Shown piece by piece: positions 26,054-34,420 of a stretch of DNA of 64,000 nt (its first letter is position 1; each line of letters begins with the position of its first letter). The notes under the pieces are model-generated. The model was not told the origin of the DNA, ran no database searches, and saw only the letters and a program-made list of their open reading frames with translations. This stretch comes from Lihuaxuella thermophila (lineage in GTDB: Bacteria > Bacillota > Bacilli > Thermoactinomycetales > Thermoactinomycetaceae). The position numbers and the translations under genes were made by a program. Where the stretch lies: the NCBI RefSeq assembly GCF_900110165.1, contig NZ_FOCQ01000002.1, positions 290,501 to 354,500 of the forward strand. The letters run 5' to 3'.

Positions 26054-26371
26054 GGGCAATCTTCTAATGAACTTCTAACGTTAGTCTGCTAAAGTGTTTT
26101 TGATCTGGTTCCTGAGAAGTAAAAATGGTCTGAACCCCAAAGATGAGACAACGAAAAAACACCCGTACGGCTTTATCCAGATGGTAAAAAAGGCCTTTCC
26201 AATCTTTTATAGAGAAAACAAAAACCCCCGTAAAAGTGGGCATCCACCTGTCTGCGGGGAGATCAAAATACCTTCATCTGTCGAGTACCAGCTGAGAGCG
26301 GTCGAATGTCTTTGCAAATTCTTTTTGTTAGAGTGTCGGATAAATAGTAAGGCGTACAGAATTTTTCATTT
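26054..26371. other. left end of the island, non-coding
   Basis: Only a leftward terminator is recognised (26217-26260). Confidence 0.5.
26217..26260 (-). terminator. terminator of the HTH-Nudix operon
   Basis: On the minus strand CCCCG pairs with CGGGG with an inner GGTGG/CCCAC stem, followed by GTTTTTGTTTTC. Confidence 0.65.
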
Positions 26372-26926
26372 TCAGGTTGAACTACTTGTATCTGCATACA
26401 AACGCAATAGCTTTTCAGTCGAGGGAAATGCAAGCTTATTCCAAGGAATTTCATGAAAATGGAAAAAACAACCTTTTTTGCTTTCGATGTTAACGGTAAC
26501 TTCTTCATGATCGGCAATCGCTTCGTAAGCCAATTGAATCAGTCCATCTTCAGGAGAAGAGAATGTACTAACAATTTCATGAACTTCTACAGAAAGACCT
26601 GTTTCTTCTTTTACCTCATTCTTTATTGTTTCAAAAAGATCATGTCCACGTTCAACATGTCCTCCTGGAAATGCCCATAAGCCTTTCCCAGGCTCTTCGT
26701 TTCTTTGAAGAAGTAATACTTTGTTTTTTTCTCTATTTAGAACCACAGCCACTACTACCAGTTTTGGATCTAAGTAGAAGATAAATTGACAATGATGACA
26801 AAGTAGTTGGGGTTGGTTGGGAATATGTAAGTCTTCTAATGAAAAACGGTGCCCACATCGAGGACAAAATTTTAAGTCCTCTTTTTTATATCTCCACTGA
26901 TATTTAAAGTAAAGCTCTTTGTTCAT
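26372..26926 (-). CDS. Nudix hydrolase with N-terminal zinc ribbon
   Basis: A 184-residue protein. ATG follows AAGGAGAT at six bases; the upstream HTH gene stops only two bases before this ATG region, so the two form an operon. A zinc ribbon (CPRCGHRF...CHHCQF, about residues 21-50) is followed by a Nudix fold with box GGHVERGHDLFETIKNEVKE and ETGL. Compared with GX5EX7REUXEEXGU, the first Glu is His and the Arg of RE is Asn, while the EVKEE metal-binding core is kept. The zinc ribbon plus Nudix plan resembles NudC-like or ADP-ribose-type hydrolases. It probably hydrolyses a nucleoside diphosphate derivative; the neighbour regulator may sense the same compound. Confidence 0.8.
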   Translation of the reverse strand: MNKELYFKYQWRYKKEDLKFCPRCGHRFSLEDLHIPNQPQLLCHHCQFIFYLDPKLVVVAVVLNREKNKVLLLQRNEEPGKGLWAFPGGHVERGHDLFETIKNEVKEETGLSVEVHEIVSTFSSPEDGLIQLAYEAIADHEEVTVNIESKKGCFFHFHEIPWNKLAFPSTEKLLRLYADTSSST

Positions 26927-26928
26927 TG

Positions 26929-27759
26929 TTAAATCTCCTTAGTAATGGATTCATTATTCCAAATTGAAAAAAATTTATTCTTTACTTGTTCGTATAATGT
27001 ATGTTTACCGTTGATCTTATGTAATGTAAAGCGAGGTCGATTTTTTTCAGGAATGTAATCTGTAATTTCAACGACTAGTTTTCCATTCTCTCCATTATCG
27101 AATCCAGTTATAATATACGGAAAAATTGTACTGTAAGTCTTGATCTTGAGGCGAGAAATGAGTTCTTGTGGTAGAGATTTGCGAAGCTGATTAAACTTTC
27201 GGATTGAATTACGAATCTCGTAGTGGAATTCTTGTTTATATTCTTCATCTTCAATAAATGTGAGAATAGAAGAATTGCTTTCGATCCAATCAGGGTCTAG
27301 GATTAGTAAGTATACTTCTCCCAGCCAAAGCTTATCTTTCAAGATATCACTTGAATCTTCAGACAAATGAATCATTGAAGTTCCCGAAATAAAGCAATTT
27401 CCTTCTGCTTCTAGGAGACAATTTTTATAGTCTAAAATACGATCATGAGGTGAATCAGTAAGTTTAATTATACCATAATCATTTTCAAAAATATGAGTCT
27501 GACATTCAGATAAGTTCGGATTAAATGGATCGTAATCGGAAAGTCCCATTTTCCAAAGTGGAATTTGTAAAATCTTACACAAACGGCGGAGCGTTTGAGG
27601 GTCAGTGATATTTTTTATGCCTCGTTCCACATCAGATACATAATTGACACTCACACCGGTTCCACCACCAGATTGGGGCCACTTCTCAGCTAACTGCGCC
27701 TGCGTCATTTTTAATTTCTCTCTAGCTTCACGAATTGTTAGACCGTAATGGTATTTCAT
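26929..27759 (-). CDS. XRE-family regulator with large C-terminal ligand-like domain
   Basis: A 276-residue protein. Start ATG 27759 (GAGG ten bases upstream); an ATG at 27777 is also possible. Residues about 1-65 form an XRE helix-turn-helix: LTIREAREKLKMTQAQLAEK, VSVNYVSDVERGIKNI, PQTLRRLCKILQI. The remainder, about 200 residues, contains GTSMIHLSED, LLILDPDWIE and a beta-rich end; it recalls the phospholipase-D-like domains attached to some HTH proteins (DUF5919 type), but clear HKD motifs are absent. It is the first gene of an operon with the Nudix hydrolase and diverges from the small genes at 27949, so it probably controls one or both. Confidence 0.7.
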   Translation of the reverse strand: MKYHYGLTIREAREKLKMTQAQLAEKWPQSGGGTGVSVNYVSDVERGIKNITDPQTLRRLCKILQIPLWKMGLSDYDPFNPNLSECQTHIFENDYGIIKLTDSPHDRILDYKNCLLEAEGNCFISGTSMIHLSEDSSDILKDKLWLGEVYLLILDPDWIESNSSILTFIEDEEYKQEFHYEIRNSIRKFNQLRKSLPQELISRLKIKTYSTIFPYIITGFDNGENGKLVVEITDYIPEKNRPRFTLHKINGKHTLYEQVKNKFFSIWNNESITKEI

Positions 27760-27948
27760 ACCCTTACAACCTCGCATTCCAACTAATTAGTGTGAGTAAT
27801 CTTCAAAAATGCCAACTTTTCAGGTTGTTCTAACTTTTGTGAGTATCAATCATAATATTCTTAGGCTGATCAAACTAATCGTGCATATTATACAATTATT
27901 GTTCAAGTAGTCAAGTGTTCGTACTTTTGAGAAAAGGAGGGTGAAAAA

Positions 27949-28236
27949 TTGATAAAACTCCAAGTGGAAGGTCAACCAAACCATGTCAAATCGTTTCTCC
28001 AAGACATTGGGCAGCGTCCACAGATTGAACTGGTTCACCAGGAAGTCCACAACAGAGGAATGACTGGGCAGGTAGATGTAAGCGTATCATGTTACATTAG
28101 GTATCTTAAGGAGAGCCGGCAACAAACCATTCAAATGGAGACAGCAGAAGGGGTAAAAATTGATATTCCGATGTGGGATTTAATTGCGGTGGAAATCGAG
28201 AAAGGGGTTCGGGTGTTTGCTGGCAAGGTTTTTTGA
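27949..28236 (+). CDS. DUF3970-like small protein
   Basis: A 95-residue protein starting at TTG 27949, with AAGGAGGGTG six bases upstream. It begins IKLQVEGQPNHVKSFLQDIG and has the beta-alpha-beta feel of DUF3970 proteins, which are common on plasmids and integrative elements of Bacillales and whose function is unknown. First of three closely spaced genes (27949-28770), divergent from the HTH regulator. Confidence 0.6.
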   Translation: MIKLQVEGQPNHVKSFLQDIGQRPQIELVHQEVHNRGMTGQVDVSVSCYIRYLKESRQQTIQMETAEGVKIDIPMWDLIAVEIEKGVRVFAGKVF

Positions 28237-28276
28237 TCTTGTATCTCTTTCATCTTAAAAGAGGAGTGAAAGTCTT

Positions 28277-28528
28277 GTGGAGGAAAGAAAAGTTGTTTTG
28301 AAGCTCGACCATGAGACCAAGCGGATTATTTGCCGTTTGTTGAATCAGCATGTGGAAGCAATCAGAGAAAAGGCAGAGGGGCAAAAAACATTTGCCAAGC
28401 TTCTGCTTGCGCATGAAGCAGACCGGACAAATTATATTCTGGATCAAATTCATGAGCAGTGGAAACAGGCACTTCCTTCATTGCCAACGCTACTGGAAAC
28501 ACCTGGATCAGGTGATCTTACACAATGA
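28277..28528 (+). CDS. small helical protein of unknown function
   Basis: An 83-residue protein from GTG 28277, about ten bases after GAGGAG. It is rich in charged helical sequence (KLDHETKRIICRLLNQHVEA, FAKLLLAHEADRTNYILDQI). No membrane segment or Cys pair. Its stop overlaps the next start (ATGA), so the two are translated together. Typical of accessory operons on mobile elements. Confidence 0.5.
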   Translation: MEERKVVLKLDHETKRIICRLLNQHVEAIREKAEGQKTFAKLLLAHEADRTNYILDQIHEQWKQALPSLPTLLETPGSGDLTQ

Positions 28529-28770
28529 AATTAGCAATTGAAACCCTGTATCTGTCGCGTGTCAGATGTAAAGACTGTCGTACAGTGTTCGTGTGTGCCA
28601 GCACTGAATGCAACAAAGAAGAAAAAGTCTTAGTCCGGTATGATCGTCAAAACACCGTCGATGATCATGAACGTAAACAAAAGTTACTGAGCAGTACACC
28701 ATACAAAAAGGTTCCACTTATTGCGATTGGAACGATTACAGTCAGTAAACTGATCAAAATCAAAATTTAA
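28525..28770 (+). CDS. small Cys-containing basic protein
   Basis: An 81-residue protein whose ATG overlaps the previous stop. Residues about 12-30 hold four Cys as CKDC...CASTEC, which could bind one zinc ion, followed by a basic region ending VSKLIKIKI. No known family. Third gene of the small operon. Confidence 0.45.
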   Translation: MKLAIETLYLSRVRCKDCRTVFVCASTECNKEEKVLVRYDRQNTVDDHERKQKLLSSTPYKKVPLIAIGTITVSKLIKIKI

Positions 28771-28797
28771 ATATACCATGACAAAGGGAAGAGAGGT

Positions 28798-29259
28798 ATG
28801 ACATCAAACCACAAGGTTTGCAACTTGATTGGAAATCGCTCTTTTATGGTTGTTGGTTCTAGTGTCTTGGTCATTAATGAAAAGGGTCAATTGCTTCTCC
28901 AACAAAAAAAGGAAAGCGCATGGTGCTTGCCTGGAAGTCTTATGGAGTTAGGAGAGACGTTGGAGGAGACGGCCAGACGTGCAGTGTATGAAGAAGCTGG
29001 ACTGGTGATCGGGAGTCTGCAGTTGCTTCGTGTATTCTCTGGAAAAAAATATATTTTCCGGTTTGAAGAGAGTGAAGCTTATGCAGTAACCGCAGTTTAT
29101 GTTACAAGAGATATTTTGGGAGAAATTACAAAAGATGAAGTGGAGACTAACCAAGTTCAGTATTTTGATTTTACTATGCTCCCAGAAAACATTGAATCCG
29201 AAGATAAGGATTTCATTCAAACCTATTTAAAACGAACCTTACCAAGTGTTCCACATTAA
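28798..29259 (+). CDS. Nudix hydrolase with altered catalytic box
   Basis: A 153-residue MutT-like protein: VVGSSVLVINEKGQLLLQQK, then LPGSLMELGETLEETARRAV and YEEAGL. Against GX5EX7REUXEEXGU the second Gly is Ser and the Glu after Arg is Ala, so one conserved acidic residue of the Nudix helix is missing although the EE pair remains. It may be inactive, have changed chemistry, or have been repurposed. GAAGAGAGGT directly precedes the ATG at 28798. Confidence 0.75.
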   Translation: MTSNHKVCNLIGNRSFMVVGSSVLVINEKGQLLLQQKKESAWCLPGSLMELGETLEETARRAVYEEAGLVIGSLQLLRVFSGKKYIFRFEESEAYAVTAVYVTRDILGEITKDEVETNQVQYFDFTMLPENIESEDKDFIQTYLKRTLPSVPH

Positions 29260-29650
29260 AAAAACAAAGTTTTATCTCTGGGTTCATCAATAAATGGAGA
29301 GCTTGTTGTATAGTTAGTCTCTCTTAGAAAGATAGATTGATGCAGAGGTGACTGAATTATTGGACGAGCTCTCCAAATCGAATTTTTTAAGAAGCCTTCG
29401 GTTCTCTTACATGCCATTAACCGCACACTCGATGATCTGGATAAGCATAACGCATACGATCAAAGTCGAGGGAGAGGCATTGTCATTCGGGTTGGATATA
29501 CGATTTCGGTAACAGGAGGAGCTGCGGCGGGGTTGCTAAAAGATTGAAGAGGGACCAGTTGAATGATGTCAAAAAAAGAGATAAAGCGGATTGGAACTGT
29601 TAAGATGTGTAAAATGAAATTTTTTCTGAAAAAAGAAAGAGGAGTATTGA
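29260..29650. other. region between two Nudix genes
   Basis: Holds the reading-frame remnant at 29356-29547 and the ribosome site AAGAGGAG of the next gene; nothing else recognised. Confidence 0.4.
29356..29547 (+). pseudogene. 63-codon reading frame without a start, probable gene fragment
   Basis: The frame is open from a stop at 29353 to TGA at 29547 and reads FKKPSVLLHAINRTLDDLDK and later GIVIRVGYTISVTGGAAAGL, protein-like with a hydrophobic Gly/Ala end. There is no ATG, GTG or TTG near its start, although GAGGTG lies just before. I read it as the 3' end of a lost gene, perhaps of a toxin or membrane-active protein. Confidence 0.3.
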
Positions 29651-30070
29651 ATGAAAAAAATAACATTTGATCAAACAATCCGGGAAAAGGACATTTCATT
29701 TGTTGTTATCGTGTGCCGTCATAGTGGAAAGTGGTTATTTTGCAAGCATAAGGATCGCAACACATACGAGTCACCCGGCGGCAGAAGAGAGGAAAACGAG
29801 AATATTTGGCAAACGGCACACAGAGAATTGTACGAGGAATCGGGCGCAATTGATTATGATTTGAAAATGATCAGCCCCTATCGAATGGATGAAAAATGCG
29901 GGATGTTATTCTATGCAGATGTGAAGAAATTCGCAGTATTGCCTGACAGCGAAATCGATTCAGTTCACTTTTTCGATGAGATCCCGAAGGAATTGACTTA
30001 TCCTGAAGTGCAACATGAGCTAGTGGAGCGGATCAAGGAGGAAATAAAATTTGACGTGAAAGGGTTGTGA
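29651..30070 (+). CDS. Nudix hydrolase, partner of a radical SAM protein
   Basis: A 139-residue protein with a complete Nudix box: SPGGRREENENIWQTAHREL followed by YEESG, which fits GX5EX7REUXEEXGU in full, so it should be active on a nucleoside diphosphate-linked substrate. AAGAGGAG lies six bases before ATG 29651. Its stop is three bases before the radical SAM start, so the two genes are one operon. The substrate is unknown; the pairing suggests that it makes or cleans up a nucleotide used or produced by the radical SAM enzyme. Confidence 0.82.
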   Translation: MKKITFDQTIREKDISFVVIVCRHSGKWLFCKHKDRNTYESPGGRREENENIWQTAHRELYEESGAIDYDLKMISPYRMDEKCGMLFYADVKKFAVLPDSEIDSVHFFDEIPKELTYPEVQHELVERIKEEIKFDVKGL

Positions 30071-30073
30071 TCG

Positions 30074-31663
30074 ATGGATTCGATCAACATTTTTGATTGG
30101 CCCAAACGTTACTTGGACATTATCCGAAGCAAACCTCTGATCCCATTGGACAAGCAAAAACGGCATGACGGAAAATCCATTGTCGTTGTTTTGCCGACTC
30201 GATTTTGCAAAGTAGGCTGCACCCATTGTTTTTGTCATTCCAAGCCCAAAATGCGAGATAATATTTGTTTGGATGAAAAAAATGAACTATCATGGGATGG
30301 CTGCTCGAAAGTAATTCAATTTATCAATTCTGCCGACGTCGAATATATGCTGATTGCCGGCGGTGGAGAACCATTTGAGAAAGAAGATTTTATTTATTAC
30401 CTGGTCGAACATTGCAAGGTGAATCGAGCTGTAATAGCTACGAATGGATTTTGGGGTCGAACGCATGAAAAAGCATGTCAGGTACTAAGTCGCTTAAGAA
30501 AAATTGTTGAGGAACGGGCGGAAAAACTTATGTTGGTTCTGCGCTTGAGTGTAGATCAATGGCATATAGCGCGAATTGGAAACAAAGGGCTTATCACGAT
30601 TATTGATGCTTTCAATCGGCTCATTGGCGAACACAACTATTTGAAATTGGAATTGCATACAATTGAAAATGATAAATCAATTGATGAACTCCAATTACAT
30701 TTCCCGAACAGCCACAAAAATGATGGGACACAAGTAGCTTCTGATAATGACAAAGTACTTAAAAAAAGCAAAAAACGAGGATTTCTCACCCTGGAAAGCG
30801 GTTTGAAAATCCCCATTGGCTACGCCAAACTGTTTTATCCAAATTTGCTGGTTAATCTGAATGACTCAGACGAAAAAATTCAGCGCGTTTTAAAGCCATT
30901 TTACGAAGATATCAAGGTGAATCAACAAGGGAATTATTCTGTCATCTACAATGATGATGGAACAAAAGGGCTTGATTATCTCATTAATTTTAACGGAAAT
31001 ATCACGACATGGGGAAATTACCAACTGGAGAATATCAGCAATCTCTACATCGATGCATATGAGGACGTACAAAACAACTTGTACAATGATATAATCAGCT
31101 ATTCCTTTATTGACCGAGATCACGAATTCCGCGAACAATTGATTAAACCCGTGAATCCTTCAGCCATTCTCAGGGCCGCTGCTATTAATGTACGAGATTA
31201 TTCAGGAGCTTACATGCTTTTAGAGAGCCACACAGCATTGTATTACGCTATTCAGGTCATCAGATATTATACGGATGAGGGGCTTATTGATCAATCAACA
31301 TTTAGTCACTTCCCGACAGAATTGCTTTCTGTCATCCATAGCGACAATGAACATGTTATCAGTCTTTATTCGCAATCAATGTACTCTATTATTCAGCAAT
31401 ACGCTGAAGATTCTAATTGCACAAAAGATGACTGGGTAGATTTGTTCAAGCTAATTGAGTTAAAGCATTTTTGCGTTACTGATGAGCAGATCGCGCAAGG
31501 ACTGGAATTTTTCAACGTAAAGTATGGAACCCAATATACTGAAATACACGAAGTTATCCAAGATATAGATATTAAGAGTGCGATTCCTAGATTAATTGAA
31601 AGGATGACCTTTCAGCAGCCAAGAGTCTCTGCTCGAGGTCGCAGTACATCGTCATCTGGTTAA
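30074..31663 (+). CDS. radical SAM enzyme with long C-terminal region, function unknown
   Basis: A 529-residue protein. Cys45, Cys49 and Cys52 form CKVGCTHC, the CX3CX2C motif that binds a [4Fe-4S] cluster and S-adenosylmethionine; Cys54 follows. IAGGGEPF near residue 97 matches the GGE motif that contacts SAM, and AVIATNGF is a typical barrel strand. About residues 240-529 lack a SPASM Cys cluster and read as a mixed beta then helical domain with no family I know. ATG 30074 follows AAAGGG. No short precursor peptide gene is seen nearby, so a nucleotide, lipid or tRNA substrate is as likely as a peptide. Operon with the Nudix gene; terminator after. Confidence 0.8.
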   Translation: MDSINIFDWPKRYLDIIRSKPLIPLDKQKRHDGKSIVVVLPTRFCKVGCTHCFCHSKPKMRDNICLDEKNELSWDGCSKVIQFINSADVEYMLIAGGGEPFEKEDFIYYLVEHCKVNRAVIATNGFWGRTHEKACQVLSRLRKIVEERAEKLMLVLRLSVDQWHIARIGNKGLITIIDAFNRLIGEHNYLKLELHTIENDKSIDELQLHFPNSHKNDGTQVASDNDKVLKKSKKRGFLTLESGLKIPIGYAKLFYPNLLVNLNDSDEKIQRVLKPFYEDIKVNQQGNYSVIYNDDGTKGLDYLINFNGNITTWGNYQLENISNLYIDAYEDVQNNLYNDIISYSFIDRDHEFREQLIKPVNPSAILRAAAINVRDYSGAYMLLESHTALYYAIQVIRYYTDEGLIDQSTFSHFPTELLSVIHSDNEHVISLYSQSMYSIIQQYAEDSNCTKDDWVDLFKLIELKHFCVTDEQIAQGLEFFNVKYGTQYTEIHEVIQDIDIKSAIPRLIERMTFQQPRVSARGRSTSSSG

Positions 31664-31692
31664 GAAAAAGATACCCTGAAAACTGAAAAAAC

Positions 31693-31735
31693 GCTATTCT
31701 TTCGGCAAGCAACATGAAAGGATAGCTTTTTCTTT
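31693..31735 (+). terminator. terminator of the Nudix-radical SAM operon
   Basis: GCTATTCTTTC pairs with GAAAGGATAGC (one G-U), then TTTTTCTTT. Confidence 0.85.
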
Positions 31736-31940
31736 ACCACCAATTAGTTTGACTGATAGTAATACTCTACTCGGGGTCTGCTTGTCTACATGAAACACCA
31801 AATAACCGAAATTTATTAGTTTAACGACCTCAAAATGTTTCTCTGGCCAAAAAAGTAAAATTTCAGGTGAACCTATTTCTGAAAATGATAATTATGTTAT
31901 ATTTACCTTAGGTAAAAGTTTCCTATGAGGTGAAAAATAT

Positions 31941-33518
31941 TTGCTTCTCAGAAAAATTTTCGAACATGCGAGGAAGATCCTATTAAGCAGGAAAGGCTCT
32001 CCTACCATCGAGTATGTTGTGGTTATGTTAGCAGCAATTGCCCTCGCATTACTGCTGAATCAAGTCGTAGCAAGCGCTGAGATTCAAGAGCTCCTTAAAG
32101 AAAAAATTCAACAAGCCATTAACGGTCAGATGGTCGATTCACCATCTGACACTGTTGCTTCCAGTTCTAATGAAAAAGAAAGCTCAAATAGTTCAAGTCA
32201 GAAACCTCAATCGTTATCAGAACGTAACCAAGAGTTATTCGGGCAAATCGAACTCTTTGACACCATCAAAAAAAGCGCAAAGAATATATGGAATGGTGTA
32301 ACTGATGCTGCTTCAAAAGCCTGGTCAGAAGCCCAAGATAATTTACATCAAAGCATATTGGAAGGAATCAAAAAGAACGGTGCAAAACAAGAGTTCATTA
32401 AGCAGGCTTTAATGCTGTTTGACCCGTTGAATTTACCCAATAAACTAATCCAGGCGGCTACTGGATACGACCTTCTAGGTAGCGTTTACGATTATGTATC
32501 AGAGCATCCAGCGGAAACAGCAGTAGCAGCTGGACTGATTCTTTTATCTATATTTCAGCCAGAAATCGGGGTTGCTGGTTTAATCAGCGGAACGGCATCT
32601 GGAAGTATGGTTGCAGGTGGTGCCAGCGGAATTTTTGGATGGGCTGTATTTCGAACGGTTGGAACCTGGATTGCACGGAGCCGTTTTGGTGCGTGGCTTG
32701 CTGAAACAGCCTCACCATTTGTTCAACGACTTGTTACCAACAGTTTGTCCGGCGGGGCGGCGGCATTTACCGACAGCGTCGTATTTGACTGGTTGAAAGG
32801 TAAAATGCCAAGTATTAAAAAGGCTGTTGTATCCGGTTTAATTGGATTAGGTGTCGTTTTAGGTGGAGGAGCCATTGCAGAAAAGGCTCCAACTATTATA
32901 TCTAAGATCAACCAACTTCCTGTGTCTCCAGTGACTGTATTTGAAGATGGAAGTGCTTCTGCACCGAAAACTATCGGTGATACAGAATTTGGACGATGGT
33001 TACAGAAGTTTGCTAGCAATAGAGCTAGTGGAAGTAAAAAAGTTACACGTGATGATCTGATTCCTGGAAGCGCCGAACATAAAGAGCAAAGATGGAAAGA
33101 ATACCTAGAGAACGGAGGGAAAATGGATTACGACCACTGGAGTAAACTTTATGATGCCAATATGGGTAAACCAGGTAAATCTCATCAAATTGTAGAAGCG
33201 TATAAAAACAAACTTAATTGGGAAGGATCAACACAAGTTGCTGTAAATACTCCTTATGGACGACGACTGTTAGATATTGCAAATACGGATTTACGAAAGG
33301 CTATTGAACATAAAACGACAACTAAAGAAGATATAAAAGGTTATTTTTCACTTAATGAAAGAATTAGGGAAGAAATTGCTAAAGATGAATATTTGGTTAG
33401 TCGGGGCTGGGATATCACTTGGGTATTTGAAAATGCAGGTGCGAGTGAACCTCTTAAACAAGAGCTTAAAAGAAGCGGTATAAAGGTTAAATTTGAGAAT
33501 ACAAGATCTAATAAGTAG
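31941..33518 (+). CDS. polymorphic toxin with pilin-like N-terminus and nuclease-like C-terminus
   Basis: A 525-residue protein from TTG 31941, eight bases after GAGGTG. Residues about 15-45 (LLSRKGSPTIEYVVVMLAAI...) look like the class III signal and helix of Flp/TadE pilin-like proteins: basic residues, then Gly-Ser-x-Thr-Ile-Glu-Tyr and a hydrophobic helix. Residues 55-110 are Ser/Asn-rich; 190-330 are Gly/Ala-rich and membrane-active in character. The last 100 residues contain RRLLDIANTDLRKAIEHK near 440-457, a D-x10-E-x-K pattern like restriction-endonuclease-fold toxins, then DEYLVSRGWDITWVF. A small acidic gene follows at once, as expected for immunity. Export route and target are inferred. 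Confidence 0.7.
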   Translation: MLLRKIFEHARKILLSRKGSPTIEYVVVMLAAIALALLLNQVVASAEIQELLKEKIQQAINGQMVDSPSDTVASSSNEKESSNSSSQKPQSLSERNQELFGQIELFDTIKKSAKNIWNGVTDAASKAWSEAQDNLHQSILEGIKKNGAKQEFIKQALMLFDPLNLPNKLIQAATGYDLLGSVYDYVSEHPAETAVAAGLILLSIFQPEIGVAGLISGTASGSMVAGGASGIFGWAVFRTVGTWIARSRFGAWLAETASPFVQRLVTNSLSGGAAAFTDSVVFDWLKGKMPSIKKAVVSGLIGLGVVLGGGAIAEKAPTIISKINQLPVSPVTVFEDGSASAPKTIGDTEFGRWLQKFASNRASGSKKVTRDDLIPGSAEHKEQRWKEYLENGGKMDYDHWSKLYDANMGKPGKSHQIVEAYKNKLNWEGSTQVAVNTPYGRRLLDIANTDLRKAIEHKTTTKEDIKGYFSLNERIREEIAKDEYLVSRGWDITWVFENAGASEPLKQELKRSGIKVKFENTRSNK

Positions 33519-33530
33519 GTGTTGTTTATT

Positions 33531-33983
33531 ATGACTAGAGAGAAGTTTTTTTCTTCAGAAGATGAATTTCAAAAATGGTTGTTTTTTCAATCGGACGTGC
33601 TTGAATCCTTTATTAAGGAATTTGATAACTTAGACTTGGATTATTCCCCAGAATCACTTATTCAATTGGAACAATGGATTTTAGAAAGACATTATTCCCC
33701 AAAATCCTTTATTAAAGACGAAAAGGCGGAAATTATAGATGCTATGATTCGCTATGTAGGGCAAATCTATGTAAAACACTTAAAATGGATATGGGATATT
33801 GAATTGAAAGATCAAAAATATGCTTTTTATAGTATGCCTTTAGTAAAACCAAAAGACGATAAAGATAATATTTATGCTGAATCTCCTTTTAGTCTGCTTG
33901 TAGCTTGTACTGATCGGAGAGTTGGGGATTATATATATCGTATGTTTATGAACATGAAACAGGAAATGAAAAAAAGAGGTTAG
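33531..33983 (+). CDS. probable immunity protein of the adjacent toxin
   Basis: A 150-residue acidic, soluble protein starting MTREKFFSSEDEFQKWLFFQ. ATG 33531 is ten bases after AGGTG; an in-frame TTG at 33519 touches the toxin stop. It is rich in aromatic and acidic residues and mainly helical, as are many immunity proteins of contact-dependent toxins. It begins 12 bases after the toxin gene. No family recognised; the role rests on position and composition. Confidence 0.55.
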   Translation: MTREKFFSSEDEFQKWLFFQSDVLESFIKEFDNLDLDYSPESLIQLEQWILERHYSPKSFIKDEKAEIIDAMIRYVGQIYVKHLKWIWDIELKDQKYAFYSMPLVKPKDDKDNIYAESPFSLLVACTDRRVGDYIYRMFMNMKQEMKKRG

Positions 33984-34249
33984 AAAATTGGTGGTAACGA
34001 GTCAGGGGGCAATCCTTTGCCTTTTGTTTTAGGAACAGATTTTATGATATGAATGTTCAAAAAATGTTCAATAAAAATAGGCGGTCTGAAGCAAAAATGG
34101 GGCTCATTTTTGGGGGATTTAGCCTTCTAACAAACCTTCTTACGTACCGTATTCTCCAGGGTTTATTTCGCTTAACTGAGGTTGGTTGAACGGGCGGTGT
34201 GTTTTGGCTTATTGGTTGCAGTTACTCGTAATTTCTGCGGTACGCATAA
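33984..34249. other. right end of the island, non-coding
   Basis: AT-rich; no gene, recombinase site or RNA recognised apart from the following direct repeat. Confidence 0.45.
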
Positions 34250-34358
<109 letters not shown>

Positions 34359-34377
34359 AGTAATCCAAATCAGCCAT

Positions 34378-34407
34378 AAAAAAGCGACCGAATTCCCATT
34401 CAGTCGC
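34378..34407 (-). terminator. terminator of the PepSY gene
   Basis: On the minus strand GCGAC-GAAT pairs with ATTC-GTCGC (one mismatch), then T6. Confidence 0.7.
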
Positions 34408-34420
34408 ATTCATACTTCCA

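Noticed and set aside
26094..26456. 120-codon plus ORF at the left end of the island
   Set aside because: Mostly antisense to the Nudix gene and its terminator, with no ribosome site.
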